In this document: positions 1 to 7,800 of the stretch, in pieces
Layout: each line of letters opens with the position of its first letter
Position numbering within the stretch: the stretch's first letter is position 1
DNA from: Candidatus Cloacimonadota bacterium
GTDB taxonomy: Bacteria; Cloacimonadota; Cloacimonadia; Cloacimonadales; Cloacimonadaceae
Length of the DNA stretch: 10,639 nt
Assembly: GCA_023392795.1 (NCBI GenBank)
Contig: JAEWNJ010000030.1
Coordinates: 1-10,639, forward strand
Direction of reading: 5' to 3'
Program-made: the position numbers and the translations under genes
Notes under the pieces: generated by a model
The model's input: only the letters and a program-made list of their open reading frames with translations
Told to the model about the DNA's origin: nothing
The model's database searches: none

Positions 1-1424
1 GGCAGGAAGCGCTGCAAATCCGCGGTCTCGTCCGGCCAGCCCATTGTGGAGAAGGGCCAGAGCCAGCTTGAGAACCAGGTATCCAGCACGTCTTCATCCT
101 GATGCAGCTTGGATGATGAGCATTTTGCGCAGCTATCCGGCATTTCCTTGGCCACCATCATGTGACCGCAATCATCGCAGTAAAAAGCCGGAATGCGGTG
201 ACCCCACCAGATCTGACGGGAGATGCACCAATCCCGGATGTTATTCATCCAGTGCATGTAAACCTTGGTCCAGCGTTCCGGCTGGAAGCGAACCTCGCCG
301 CTTTCCACCACTTCGATCGCTCTTTTGGCCAGGGGTAGCATTTTCACAAACCACTGATCCGATAGATAGGGCTCGATCACGGTGTCGCAGCGATAGCAAT
401 GGCCCACGGCGTGCTCGTGATTCTCGGTCTTTTCCAGTAGTCCCTGCTCAGATAGCAGGCTCAGGATCTTTTCCCGGCAGGCATAGCGGTCCAATCCCGC
501 AAAATCGGCTCCGGCAGCTTCATTCATGATGCCGTGTTCGTCCAACACCAAAAGCTGTTCCAGATTGTGACGGCGGCCGATCTCAAAATCGTTGGGATCA
601 TGCGCGGGAGTCACCTTCACGCAACCTGTACCGAATTCTTTATCCACGTAATCATCAGCGATCACAGGGATTTTACGTCCGGTGATCGGCAGGATCAGTT
701 CCTTACCGATCAGATTGCTATAGCGTTCATCTTTAGGGTTCACAGCCACTGCCACGTCGCCCAGCATCGTTTCCGGACGTGTGGTGGCCACAGTCACATG
801 ACCGGTGCCATCGGCATAGGGATAGCGGATGTGCCAGAGCTTGCCGCTCTCATCGGCGTGCTCAACCTCGTCATTGGCAAGCGCAGTCACGCAGCGGGGG
901 CACCAATTGATGATGTATTTCCCCTTGTAAATCAAGCCGTCTTCATAGAGGCTCACAAATACTTCTTTCACCGCGCGGGACAGCATTTCGTCCATGGTAA
1001 AGCGCAGCCGGCTCCAATCGCAGGAAGCGCCCAGCAGCCTTAGCTGATCCAGGATGATTCCGCCTTTTTCATGCTTCCATTCCCAGATCTTTTCCACCAG
1101 GGCTTCACGGCCGATCTGATGGCGGGTTTTGCCTTCTTTGGCCAGTTGCTTTTCCACCATGTTTTGCGTCGCGATGCCGGCATGATCCACGCCGGGCAGC
1201 CACAGGGTGGGCTCGCCATTCATTCTGTGATAACGGACTACTACATCTTGAAGGGTGTTGTTCAGTACATGGCCGATGTGCAAAATACCGGTCACATTGG
1301 GCGGTGGGATCAGGATGGTAAAGGGTTTGCCTTCGCCGCGTGGGCTGAAGTAACCGCGCTCCTCCCAGGTTTGATACCACTTTTTCTCGATGGCTTGCGG
1401 AGAATAAGTCTTGCTGATTTCCAT
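1..1424 (-). CDS. valS: Valyl-tRNA synthetase, N-terminal part (cut by window edge)
   Basis: Class I aminoacyl-tRNA synthetase that charges tRNA-Val in the cytoplasm and edits mischarged Thr-tRNA. Reading back from the ATG at 1424-1422, 474 codons are open to the window edge. The ATP-binding signature PPPNVTGILHIGH lies at residues 40-52. The CP1 editing domain follows, with TTRPETMLGD at 214-223 and GTGCVKVTPAHDPND at 265-279. Four CxxC pairs (C175/C178, C343/C346, C416/C419, C432/C435) match the two zinc sites of Thermus-type ValRS. ISRQIWWGHRIP (401-412) and DVLDTWFSSWLWPFS (445-459) return to the catalytic core. The KMSKS loop, anticodon-binding domain and C-terminal coiled coil lie outside the window; full-length proteins are about 880 residues. 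The start is supported by a GGAA-type SD at 1430-1437. No frameshift is seen. A TTGACA box on the minus strand (1515-1510) may be its -35. Confidence 0.97.
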   Translation of the reverse strand, partial: MEISKTYSPQAIEKKWYQTWEERGYFSPRGEGKPFTILIPPPNVTGILHIGHVLNNTLQDVVVRYHRMNGEPTLWLPGVDHAGIATQNMVEKQLAKEGKTRHQIGREALVEKIWEWKHEKGGIILDQLRLLGASCDWSRLRFTMDEMLSRAVKEVFVSLYEDGLIYKGKYIINWCPRCVTALANDEVEHADESGKLWHIRYPYADGTGHVTVATTRPETMLGDVAVAVNPKDERYSNLIGKELILPITGRKIPVIADDYVDKEFGTGCVKVTPAHDPNDFEIGRRHNLEQLLVLDEHGIMNEAAGADFAGLDRYACREKILSLLSEQGLLEKTENHEHAVGHCYRCDTVIEPYLSDQWFVKMLPLAKRAIEVVESGEVRFQPERWTKVYMHWMNNIRDWCISRQIWWGHRIPAFYCDDCGHMMVAKEMPDSCAKCSSSKLHQDEDVLDTWFSSWLWPFSTMGWPDETADLQRFL

Positions 1425-1631
1425 TGTTCGTTTCCTTCTTTGATGTAGTATTTTTCGCCTAAATCACAGATAATTCAAGCGAGTACCACTTCATGAATGT
1501 GCACTCGATTGTCAAGCAATCTTTTGTTTACTATCTCGGTTTGGCATCCTGTCGTCTTTGGCTTAACTTCTACATATGCAGAGCATCATAGAGATGCAGA
1601 TACGGTTCCAATTACAAATACATAGGATGTA
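1425..1631. promoter_or_regulatory. Divergent intergenic region between valS and the DUF1801-like gene
   Basis: This 207-bp spacer must hold the promoters of both divergent genes. On the minus strand there is a perfect TTGACA (1515-1510) about 86 bp before the valS ATG, with no convincing -10 hexamer at 17 bp. On the plus strand the leader of the small gene is AT-rich (CATATG around 1573, ACAAATAC around 1613) but has no clear -35/-10 pair. A short GCATC/GATGC inverted repeat occurs around 1583-1597. No T-box elements (AGGGTGG antiterminator motif) were recognised before valS. Confidence 0.4.
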
Positions 1632-1634
1632 ATG

Positions 1635-2018
1635 ATGATAAAGTTCAGTGAAAAAGCCAGGGAGCAATACGACAATCTGAGTGCTGCCGATAAAGAGCGC
1701 ATGGATATGGTGTTTCAGCTTTATGAAGAATGTGTGCCGGAGCCGGAAATCGGGATCGTGTACCCAAACATATTCGATCTGATGTTTTCCGGAGTGCCCG
1801 CCCTGGGGGTATCGCCTCGCAAGGCATACTTAAGCTTCTACGTGGCATCTGTGGAAACACTGAAGATCTTTCGGGATCACATGAGTGAACTGGGTAAAGT
1901 GAATAAGGGAGTTGGCTGTCTTCGTTTTCGCAAAATGAGCGATATCAATTTTGACACTCTGCGCGAGATCTTTACCCTGATGGGGCAAAGCCAGCACAGC
2001 GTGCTATACGGTTTGTAG
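1635..2018 (+). CDS. Small DUF1801/YdhG-like protein
   Basis: Predicted soluble protein of 127 residues (128 if the preceding ATG at 1632 is used). There is no signal peptide or membrane segment. The layout fits the DUF1801 (YdhG-like) fold: an N-terminal helix, a central segment with GVPALGVSPRKAYLSFY, and the C-terminal KGVGCLRFRKMSDIN followed by a helix, which resembles the family's closing pattern of a glycine-rich strand, a basic patch and a final helix. Family members are often annotated as iron-chaperone-like or of unknown function; I assign no reaction. The double ATG leaves the start ambiguous. The AGGAT at 1624-1628 is 6 nt from the second ATG but only 3 nt from the first, so 1635 is preferred. 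It is alone on its strand, and its stop lies 19 bp from the stop of the convergent antiporter gene. Gene reality is well supported by codon usage; family assignment is moderate. Confidence 0.7.
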   Translation: MIKFSEKAREQYDNLSAADKERMDMVFQLYEECVPEPEIGIVYPNIFDLMFSGVPALGVSPRKAYLSFYVASVETLKIFRDHMSELGKVNKGVGCLRFRKMSDINFDTLREIFTLMGQSQHSVLYGL

Positions 2019-2037
2019 ATACCTCGAAGATGGCTCG

Positions 2038-3756
2038 TCAATCCAGGCTGCACTGAGCGCAGGCATTCAGTTCGCTGCGCAGCGCTGCCCAGATATAGCG
2101 TCTATCCTTCCCGGTAATCATATTGTGCGCGGTCTTGCGGTCGTGCAGCGCTGAAGCCAGAGCTTGCAGAATCTGTATCTGCGCATTGGGTGAGGTCTTG
2201 GGAGTAATCACCAGCACTACAAAGTTCACCGGATTGCCATCCGGGCTATCCCACTCCAGGCCGTTTTCAGAGTGAAACACGAACATGTAAGACTTCTCCA
2301 GTCCATCCAAACGGGCATGCGGAATGGCGATGCCGCGTCCCATGGCGGTACTCATCTGCTCTTCCCGCAGTTTGATCTCGTGATAGATCATTTCCTCGTC
2401 CATATCGGTTCGATCCGCCACTTTTTGGCTCATCACCAGGAGCAATTCGTCCTGACTTGTGGCAGGAGTATCGATGAACACATCATCTTCGCTAAACACG
2501 ATGCTATATAGTGCTTTGCGGATCTTGCGCACCGCCTGGGACAGCCAGGGGCCAAAGACGATGGTGGAAAGGATGGCGGAAGCGATGATGCTAACCAGGA
2601 TCTTTTCCGAGATCAAGCCGCTGCTGTATGCCAGCATACCCACCACGATGTGCATCTGTCCTCCGGGGGTATGATTGATGGCGATGATATTCAGATTACT
2701 CCTGTCCTGTTTGGACCAGCGTCCTCCGATATAGGCTGCCACATAGCGCGAGATTATGCCCAACACACTGATCAGCAGAACCAGGAACCAATCGAAATTG
2801 GCGATGAAATCCAGGTGCAGCCCGATACTGGCAAAGAAGATCGGCACAAAGATCGAATACACCAGACGGTTCACCACAAAGCGGTCTTTTTCGCTGATAT
2901 GCGTAGCTTCGCCCAGGATCGTTCCGGCTATAAAGAATCCAAACAAAGAATGAATGCCAATCTTTAGCGTTACCGCGCCAAAGATCGCTCCTACCAGCAT
3001 GATAAAGGTGATCTTCAGCCCGGTGGCCTCACCGATCCGGGTGTGAATAAAGGTAACTGCCCGATCCACCAGACGGCGCAGCAAGGTTAGACTGATGATG
3101 GTAAAAGCCAGGGTAAATCCCACAAGGCGAAGCACAAAAGCCCATTCAAAGGAGCCATAGGAGAATAGACCAAGGATAATGGTGAAAATTACCCATCCGG
3201 CTATGTCGTTGATAGTAAGTGCAGAAAGGATCAGGAAGCCGAGATCGGTCTTGAGGATATTGAGATCCCGCATCCCGCGGATCGCCACCGGTAGAGCCGA
3301 TATGGTCATAATCGCAGATATGAAGAGGGCAAAGAGCACTTTTTGCGATGGATCCTGCAGGTAATGATCCGGCAGGAAATAGATGGGGAGAAAACTGAGC
3401 AGAATGGGCAGGATCAAATCCACCAGAGATAGCTTTACTGCGTCCCCCCGTTGCTGCCAGATGCGGGAAAAATTGACCTCCAACCCCGTTTCCATTAGCA
3501 GGAAGAAATTACCAAACCAGGCAATGGTCTCCAACATCGAGCGCTGCACCACATTATCAGGAAAGATGGCATGATACAGCCCTGGGGCAAGCTTGCCCAG
3601 GATCGCCGGACCCAGCACGATGCCCACCAGCAACTCAGCGGTCACGCTGGATTGCTTGAGCTTTTCAAAGATGTATCCCACTGCCTTGCACAATCCTAAG
3701 AGCAGGGCAAACTGGATCAAAAATAGCATTAAGTGGTGCTCGGTGATTGGGCCCAT
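2038..3756 (-). CDS. CPA2-type cation/proton antiporter fused to a PTS EIIA-like domain
   Basis: Inner-membrane antiporter of 572 residues, expected to exchange Na+ or K+ for H+. Residues 10-415 are strongly hydrophobic, with about 12-13 helices. They carry the Na_H_Exchanger signatures AELLVGIVLGP (41-51), an ion-site LTIND (N183-D184) and PIFFASIGLHLDF (305-317). Residues about 430-565 form a cytoplasmic EIIA type-2 domain; GRGIAIPHA (473-481) contains the expected phosphoryl-accepting histidine H480. Such fusions are known in Bacteroidota and relatives, and the EIIA part is thought to be a regulatory, PTS(Ntr)-like input. Start choice: a TTG-initiated frame begins at 3777, but GGAGAG at 3760-3765 sits just ahead of the ATG at 3756-3754, so the ATG is preferred. 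Oddities: the site is ND rather than the usual CPA2 DD, the conserved Arg before GG in a late helix appears as Pro (P364), and the tail ends CAQCSLD. Transported ion and direction cannot be read from sequence. Confidence 0.93.
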   Translation of the reverse strand: MGPITEHHLMLFLIQFALLLGLCKAVGYIFEKLKQSSVTAELLVGIVLGPAILGKLAPGLYHAIFPDNVVQRSMLETIAWFGNFFLLMETGLEVNFSRIWQQRGDAVKLSLVDLILPILLSFLPIYFLPDHYLQDPSQKVLFALFISAIMTISALPVAIRGMRDLNILKTDLGFLILSALTINDIAGWVIFTIILGLFSYGSFEWAFVLRLVGFTLAFTIISLTLLRRLVDRAVTFIHTRIGEATGLKITFIMLVGAIFGAVTLKIGIHSLFGFFIAGTILGEATHISEKDRFVVNRLVYSIFVPIFFASIGLHLDFIANFDWFLVLLISVLGIISRYVAAYIGGRWSKQDRSNLNIIAINHTPGGQMHIVVGMLAYSSGLISEKILVSIIASAILSTIVFGPWLSQAVRKIRKALYSIVFSEDDVFIDTPATSQDELLLVMSQKVADRTDMDEEMIYHEIKLREEQMSTAMGRGIAIPHARLDGLEKSYMFVFHSENGLEWDSPDGNPVNFVVLVITPKTSPNAQIQILQALASALHDRKTAHNMITGKDRRYIWAALRSELNACAQCSLD

Positions 3757-3805
3757 AATCTCTCCACTAAAGTTCAATGTCTCAATCTGTTACTGCGACG
3801 TGACC

Positions 3806-3834
3806 ATTCTCTGTGCAAGACACAGGTAAGTCAA
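3806..3834 (-). promoter_or_regulatory. Candidate promoter of the antiporter gene
   Basis: On the minus strand, TTGACT (3834-3829, 5 of 6 matches to the -35 consensus) is followed after 17 bp by GAGAAT (3811-3806, 4 of 6 matches to TATAAT). The predicted transcription start near 3799 gives a leader of roughly 43 nt before the ATG at 3756. This is a motif match only. Confidence 0.4.
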
Positions 3835-4099
3835 GCTTAAAGATAAGGTAACTGATCTGAATGCATCCTGCAAACGCGGTTTTCTATCCCCCTTCAGGCT
3901 CTTGAGCAGGCGCTCATCTCTCCTCAATCAAGCCCTAATTGTTAAGGCTTGATATGGGCTTCATTCTGAAGTGATAGACGCCGTCAAATGAGCGTGACCA
4001 AGCATGAACACCACGCTAAGCATATAGTTCCAGGGTGATGTAAGTACCTTGCCGGAAAGGAGATAAGCGTGCACTGATCCAAATTTTCCCATTTTTCCC

Positions 4100-4129
4100 T
4101 TGACACAAAATGGGGGAATGAATTGTTTG
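4100..4129 (+). promoter_or_regulatory. Candidate promoter of the tRNA cluster
   Basis: A perfect TTGACA (4100-4105) is followed after 17 bp by TTGTTTG (4123-4129). The latter is a poor sigma70 -10 but matches the TTTG end of the Bacteroidota -7 element TAnnTTTG. The predicted start falls some 10-15 nt before the first tRNA base at 4149, which suits a stable-RNA promoter. The same TTGACAC-plus-TG-type arrangement recurs before the PFOR gene and before the gene at 8927. Confidence 0.5.
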
Positions 4130-4148
4130 GACGAACATAGTGAAACGA

Positions 4149-4223
4149 GGTCCAGTAACTCAGTGGTAGAGTATCTGCCTTTTAAGCAGAGAGTCGGCAG
4201 TTCGAGCCTGCCCTGGATCACCA
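4149..4223 (+). tRNA. tRNA-Lys(TTT)
   Basis: Complete 75-nt cloverleaf. Acceptor GGTCCAG pairs with CTGGATC, discriminator A and encoded CCA (4221-4223). D stem ACTC/GAGT with a GG-containing loop. Anticodon stem TCTGC/GCAGA with loop CTTTTAA, giving anticodon TTT at 4181-4183. T arm GGCAG/CTGCC with loop TTCGAGC. It is first in a cluster and lies 5 nt before tRNA-Glu(TTC), so the two are probably cotranscribed. Confidence 0.97.
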
Positions 4224-4228
4224 TTTGC

Positions 4229-4303
4229 GACCCCTTCGTCTATCGGTCAGGACTCAAGATTTTCATTCTTGCAAGAGGGGTTCGATTCCCCTAGGGGTCG
4301 CCA
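4229..4303 (+). tRNA. tRNA-Glu(TTC)
   Basis: Complete 75-nt cloverleaf. Acceptor GACCCCT pairs with AGGGGTC, discriminator G and encoded CCA (4301-4303). Anticodon stem CAAGA/TCTTG with loop TTTTCAT, giving anticodon TTC at 4262-4264. T arm AGGGG/CCCCT with loop TTCGATT. It follows tRNA-Lys after 5 nt and is followed by an intrinsic terminator. Confidence 0.97.
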
Positions 4304-4334
4304 CTACTTCAAATCGTTCACTACATATAGATTC

Positions 4335-4364
4335 GGCGGCTGGTTTTCCGCCCTTTATTTTTAT
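4335..4364 (+). terminator. Intrinsic terminator between the two tRNA-Glu genes
   Basis: GGCGG (4335-4339) pairs with CCGCC (4348-4352) around an 8-nt loop and is followed directly by CTTTATTTTTAT. It would end the Lys-Glu(TTC) transcript before tRNA-Glu(CTC). The stem is only 5 bp, so readthrough is plausible; no separate promoter with good boxes is seen in the remaining few bases before 4369. Confidence 0.7.
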
Positions 4365-4368
4365 GTGC

Positions 4369-4444
4369 GTCCCGTTCGTCTAGTGGCCTAGGACTCGTGA
4401 TTCTCAGTCACGCAACAGGGGTTCGATTCCCCTACGGGATGCCA
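4369..4444 (+). tRNA. tRNA-Glu(CTC)
   Basis: Complete 76-nt cloverleaf. Acceptor GTCCCGT pairs with ACGGGAT; the terminal pair is G1-U72, a wobble, whereas tRNA-Glu(TTC) next to it has G-C. Discriminator G and encoded CCA (4442-4444). Anticodon stem CGTGA/TCACG with loop TTCTCAG, giving anticodon CTC at 4403-4405. The T arm AGGGG/CCCCT and its loop are identical to the neighbouring tRNA-Glu. A run of eight T (4445-4452) follows the CCA directly and may itself terminate transcription. Confidence 0.95.
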
Positions 4445-4477
4445 TTTTTTTTGCCTTCGAATTTGATTGATATTTCC

Positions 4478-4517
4478 CGCAGATGGTCGCAGATAAAATG
4501 CGCAGATTAACGCAGAT
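4478..4517 (-). repeat. CGCAGAT short-period array (four copies)
   Basis: CGCAGAT occurs at 4478, 4488, 4501 and 4511, spaced 10, 13 and 10 bp. Read on the minus strand the core is ATCTGCG, a one-base variant of the ATCCGCG core of the plus-strand arrays at 4698-4733 and 8749-8775, so this looks like the same repeat family in opposite orientation. Its function is unknown. Confidence 0.65.
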
Positions 4518-4652
4518 AACAAGCATTAGGGCGGATTCGCGGGTGAGATACTGACCGAAGCCAGGGATGGGAACCTGAATACCTGACAGACTCCACCGAT
4601 GCCCAGGGTCTCAAGCTGTACGAATAAGGTGCGACATCATCCCTCCCTCCAA

Positions 4653-4688
4653 GATCATGTAGATCATGTAGATCATGGAGATCAGAGT
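4653..4688 (+). repeat. GATCATGTA 9-bp tandem array
   Basis: Two perfect copies of GATCATGTA (4653-4661, 4662-4670) are followed by GATCATGGA (4671-4679) and the degenerate GATCAGAGT (4680-4688). Each unit contains GATC and CATG, both self-complementary tetramers. The array sits 10 bp before another 9-bp array with an unrelated unit. Confidence 0.8.
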
Positions 4689-4697
4689 TCCATTACA

Positions 4698-4733
4698 AAT
4701 CCCAAAAATCCGCGCAATCCGCGTAATCCGTGT
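4698..4733 (+). repeat. AATCCGCGT 9-bp tandem array, four units
   Basis: Four units in register: AATCCCAAA (4698), AATCCGCGC (4707), AATCCGCGT (4716) and AATCCGTGT (4725). The same unit recurs at 8749-8775, on the other side of the PFOR gene. Arrays of this type are, from memory, common between genes in several environmental bacterial groups; no function is established that I know of. Confidence 0.8.
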
Positions 4734-4791
4734 GCAAATTTCAATAGTCTCTGCTCAAGCACAGCGGGATGGCTTCCCCCAGCGATTTTCA

Positions 4792-4849
4792 TTGACACAA
4801 AGTGCCCTCCATTTTTCCCTGAAACAAACGTTTGAAATTTATCTATAAT
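4792..4849 (+). promoter_or_regulatory. Candidate promoter region of the PFOR gene
   Basis: Two readings compete. A perfect TTGACA (4792-4797) is followed after 17 bp by TTCCCTG (4815-4821), the same layout as before the tRNA cluster. Alternatively, a perfect TATAAT (4844-4849) could be a -10 with a weak -35 around 4819-4824 (CTGAAA, spacing 19). The second would leave a leader of only about 18 nt before the ATG. The element CATTTTTCCCT occurs here (4810-4820) and also just before the tRNA promoter (4090-4100). Confidence 0.4.
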
Positions 4850-4873
4850 AAACCATACAAGGAGTTTACCATT

Positions 4874-7800
4874 ATGGCTAAACAAAGAAAAGCTACGATG
4901 GATGGAAATGCCGCGGCCTCTCATGTGGGCTACGCATTCAACGAAGTTGCCGCCATCTATCCCATCACTCCCTCATCCGGAATGGGTGAGCTTTCTGATG
5001 CCTGGGCATCTGAGGGCCGCAAGAACATCTTCGGAACCACCGTTGATGTGATGGAAATGCAATCCGAAGCCGGTGCCGCCGGTGCCGTTCACGGCTCACT
5101 TTCCGCCGGTGCACTCACCACCACCTTCACCGCTTCTCAGGGTTTGATGCTGATGTTGCCAAATATGCACAAGATTGCCGGTGAGATGCTCCCCACAGTG
5201 TTTTACGTAACCGCCCGTTCTCTGGCAGCGCAATCCCTCTCGATTTTTGGCGATCACTCCGACGTCATGAGTGCCCGCAATACCGGTTTTGCCATGGTAG
5301 CCTGCAACAGCGTCCAGGAAGTGATGGATCTGGCCATCGTCAGCCAGATTGCCACATTGAAGACATCCATCCCAATCCTGCTTTTCTTCGACGGCTTCCG
5401 CACTTCTCACGAATTGCAGAAGATCGACGTGGTGGATTACGACGCCATGGCAGAAATGATCGACCACAAGCTGATCGAAGATTTCCGCAAGCGTGCTCTC
5501 ACCCCCGATACACCCCGCATGAAGGTGGGGCAACAAGCTCCGGACGTTTATTTCCAGGGCCGTGAAACCAGCAATCTGCACTATGCCAAAGCCCCCGGCA
5601 TCATCCAGGAAACCATGAATGAAGTGGGCGCACAGATTGGCCGCAACTACAAACTCTTTGATTATGTGGGCGATCCGAATGCCGAAGACATCATCGTTGC
5701 CATGGGTAGCGGATGCGAGACCATTCAGGAAACCATCGAATACTTGAATAAAGAACGGGGCATGAAGCTCGGCCTGGTAAAGGTTCGCGTCTATCGTCCC
5801 TTTGACGTGGAAGCTTTCCGTGCCGCGGTTCCCGCCAGCGCGAAACGCATCGCCGTGCTTGATCGTACCAAAGAGCCGGGATCGATCGGCGAACCCCTTT
5901 ATCTGGACGTAGTTACTGCCCTCAAAGATCGTTGCGATCTGAATATCATCGGCGGTCGTTATGGCCTGTCCAGCAAGGAATTTACCCCCTCCATGGTGCT
6001 GGCTATCTACAAGCACCTGGCCTCGGGCGGATTCCATGGCTTCACCGTGGGTATCGAAGACGACGTCAGCAAGCTCTCTTTGCCCGTCACCGAAATCATC
6101 CACACCGTTCCGGGAGGAACCATCTCCTGCAAGTTCTGGGGCTTGGGTTCCGATGGCACCGTGGGCGCCAATAAGAACAGCATCAAGATTATCGGCGACC
6201 ACACCGATCTATTCGTACAGGGCTATTTCCAATACGACAGCAAGAAGAGCGGCGGCATCACCCGTAGCCACCTGCGCTTTGGGAAAAAGCCCATCCACAG
6301 CCAGTACCTGGTAGCCAGGGAAGACTTTGTGGCTTGCCACAACCAGGCTTTCATCGGCCGCTTCGATCTGCTCTCCGGCATCAAAGATGATGGAGTATTC
6401 TTGCTCAATTCAAACTGGGCACGCGAAGAAGCCTTCTATCACCTCACTTGCGACATGCAGGAAGCCATCATCAACCGCAAGATCAAGTTTTACAACATCG
6501 ACGGTCTGAAGATCGCCGAAGAAGTGGGACTTGGCGGCAGAGTAAATACCGTGATGCAGACCGCTTTCTTCCTCATTTCCGGCGTGATGGATCGTGCTGA
6601 AGCCATCTCCCTGATCAAGGAATCGATCAAGAAGACCTATGCCCGCAAAGGCGATGAGATCGTTGCGATGAATCTGAACGCTGTGGATAAAGTGAATGAA
6701 GCCCTGGTGGAAGTGGATGTACCGGCCTCCATTCCAGATAAATGCACTCCCCAAAAGCAGTTGGTGCCCGAAGGATCCACCGGATTTGTGAAAGACGTGA
6801 TCGAGCCCATCATGCGCGAGCAGGGCGATGTGATCAAGGTTTCCCAGATGCCGCTGGATGGCTATGTGGAAAGCGGAACTGCAAAGCTGGAAAAACGCAA
6901 GGTAGCCCCCGCGGTTCCCAAATGGATCTCTGAAAACTGCATCCAATGCAACCAATGCTCCTTCGTTTGCCCCCACGCCGCGATCCGTGCCAAACTGATC
7001 AAAGAAGAAGATCTGAAGGCTGCCCCTGGTACTTTCAAGACCCTCAAGGCCATGGGCGCCGAAGGCTATCAATACAAGATCCAGGTTTATATCGACGACT
7101 GTCAGAGCTGCCGCGTTTGCGTGAACGAATGCCCGAAACAGGCCCTCGTGATGAACCCGATCGAGGACGAACGCGAAGCCGGCGAACAGGCGAATTATGA
7201 ATATTTCGAAAAGCTGCCTAATGACGTGCTGGGCACCTTCAAGGAAGCCACGGTGAAAGGCAGCCAGTTCAAGCAACCCTTGCTTGAGTTCTCCGGAGCT
7301 TGCGCCGGTTGCGGTGAAACCCCGTATATCAAGCTGCTCACTCAGCTCTTTGGCGATCGCATGATTATCGCCAATGCCACTGGCTGTTCCTCCATTTGGG
7401 GCGGCACATTCCCCACCATGCCCTACGCCAAAAACAAGGACGGTAAAGGCCCCGCCTGGGCAAACAGCCTCTTTGAAGATAACGCCGAATACGGCTTTGG
7501 AATGCGTCTGGCGGTAAATAGCCATCGCAAGCAACTGAAGCTCGCTGCCGAAGCTTTGATGGAAAAAGGCATCGATCCCGCGCTCAAGGAAGCCATCGGC
7601 TATGCCCTGGCAAATTGGGATAGCGTGGATGAAGCAGCCAAAGCCAATGCCGATAAGATTCGCACTTTGCTGCCCGCTGCCATCGACAAGGCCTGCGAAG
7701 GCTGCGCCAAACTGCTTCGTAGAGTGGATGAGCTGAAAGATTACTTTATCCAGAAATCCATCTGGGCAATCGGCGGTGACGGCTGGGCCTATGACATCGG

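Larger units (their letters stand above)
3757..4148. other. Intergenic stretch without a gene, antiporter to tRNA cluster
   Basis: About 390 bp with no credible coding region. It holds the antiporter promoter at its left end and the tRNA promoter at its right end. A perfect 8-bp inverted repeat, ATCAAGCC (3927-3934) and GGCTTGAT (3946-3953) with an 11-nt loop, lies in the middle. It lacks a T-tract on either side, so it is not a convincing terminator and could be a protein-binding site or a relic. The reading frame on the minus strand between 3961 and 4224 runs antisense through tRNA-Lys and is almost certainly spurious. Confidence 0.5.
4445..4873. other. Repeat-rich intergenic stretch upstream of the PFOR gene
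   Basis: About 430 bp without an intact gene. In order it holds the T8 run after tRNA-Glu(CTC), a CGCAGAT array (4478-4517), a possible C-terminal coding relic (4547-4627), a GATCATGTA array (4653-4688), an AATCCGCGT array (4698-4733) and the PFOR promoter region (4792-4849). Reading frames across it translate the arrays into repeated tripeptides such as NPR and DHV, which is an artefact of the 9-bp period. Confidence 0.6.

Noticed and set aside
44..1448. Plus-strand open frames of 125-169 codons
   Set aside because: They are antisense to valS, whose minus-strand frame has unambiguous synthetase motifs throughout.
3927..3953. 8-bp inverted repeat as a terminator
   Set aside because: There is no T-tract on either side and no gene ending nearby, so it is noted only as an unexplained palindrome.
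3961..4224. Minus-strand frame of 87 codons starting inside tRNA-Lys
   Set aside because: Its first third is antisense to the tRNA, a classic false gene, and the remainder shows no recognisable domain.
4478..4733. Possible CRISPR array
   Set aside because: Units are 7-9 bp and contiguous or nearly so, with no 20-40 bp direct repeats separated by spacers, and no cas genes are present.
4599..4835. Plus-strand frame with NPR and DHV tripeptide repeats
   Set aside because: The repeats come from 9-bp DNA arrays; the frame has no SD and runs through the PFOR promoter region.
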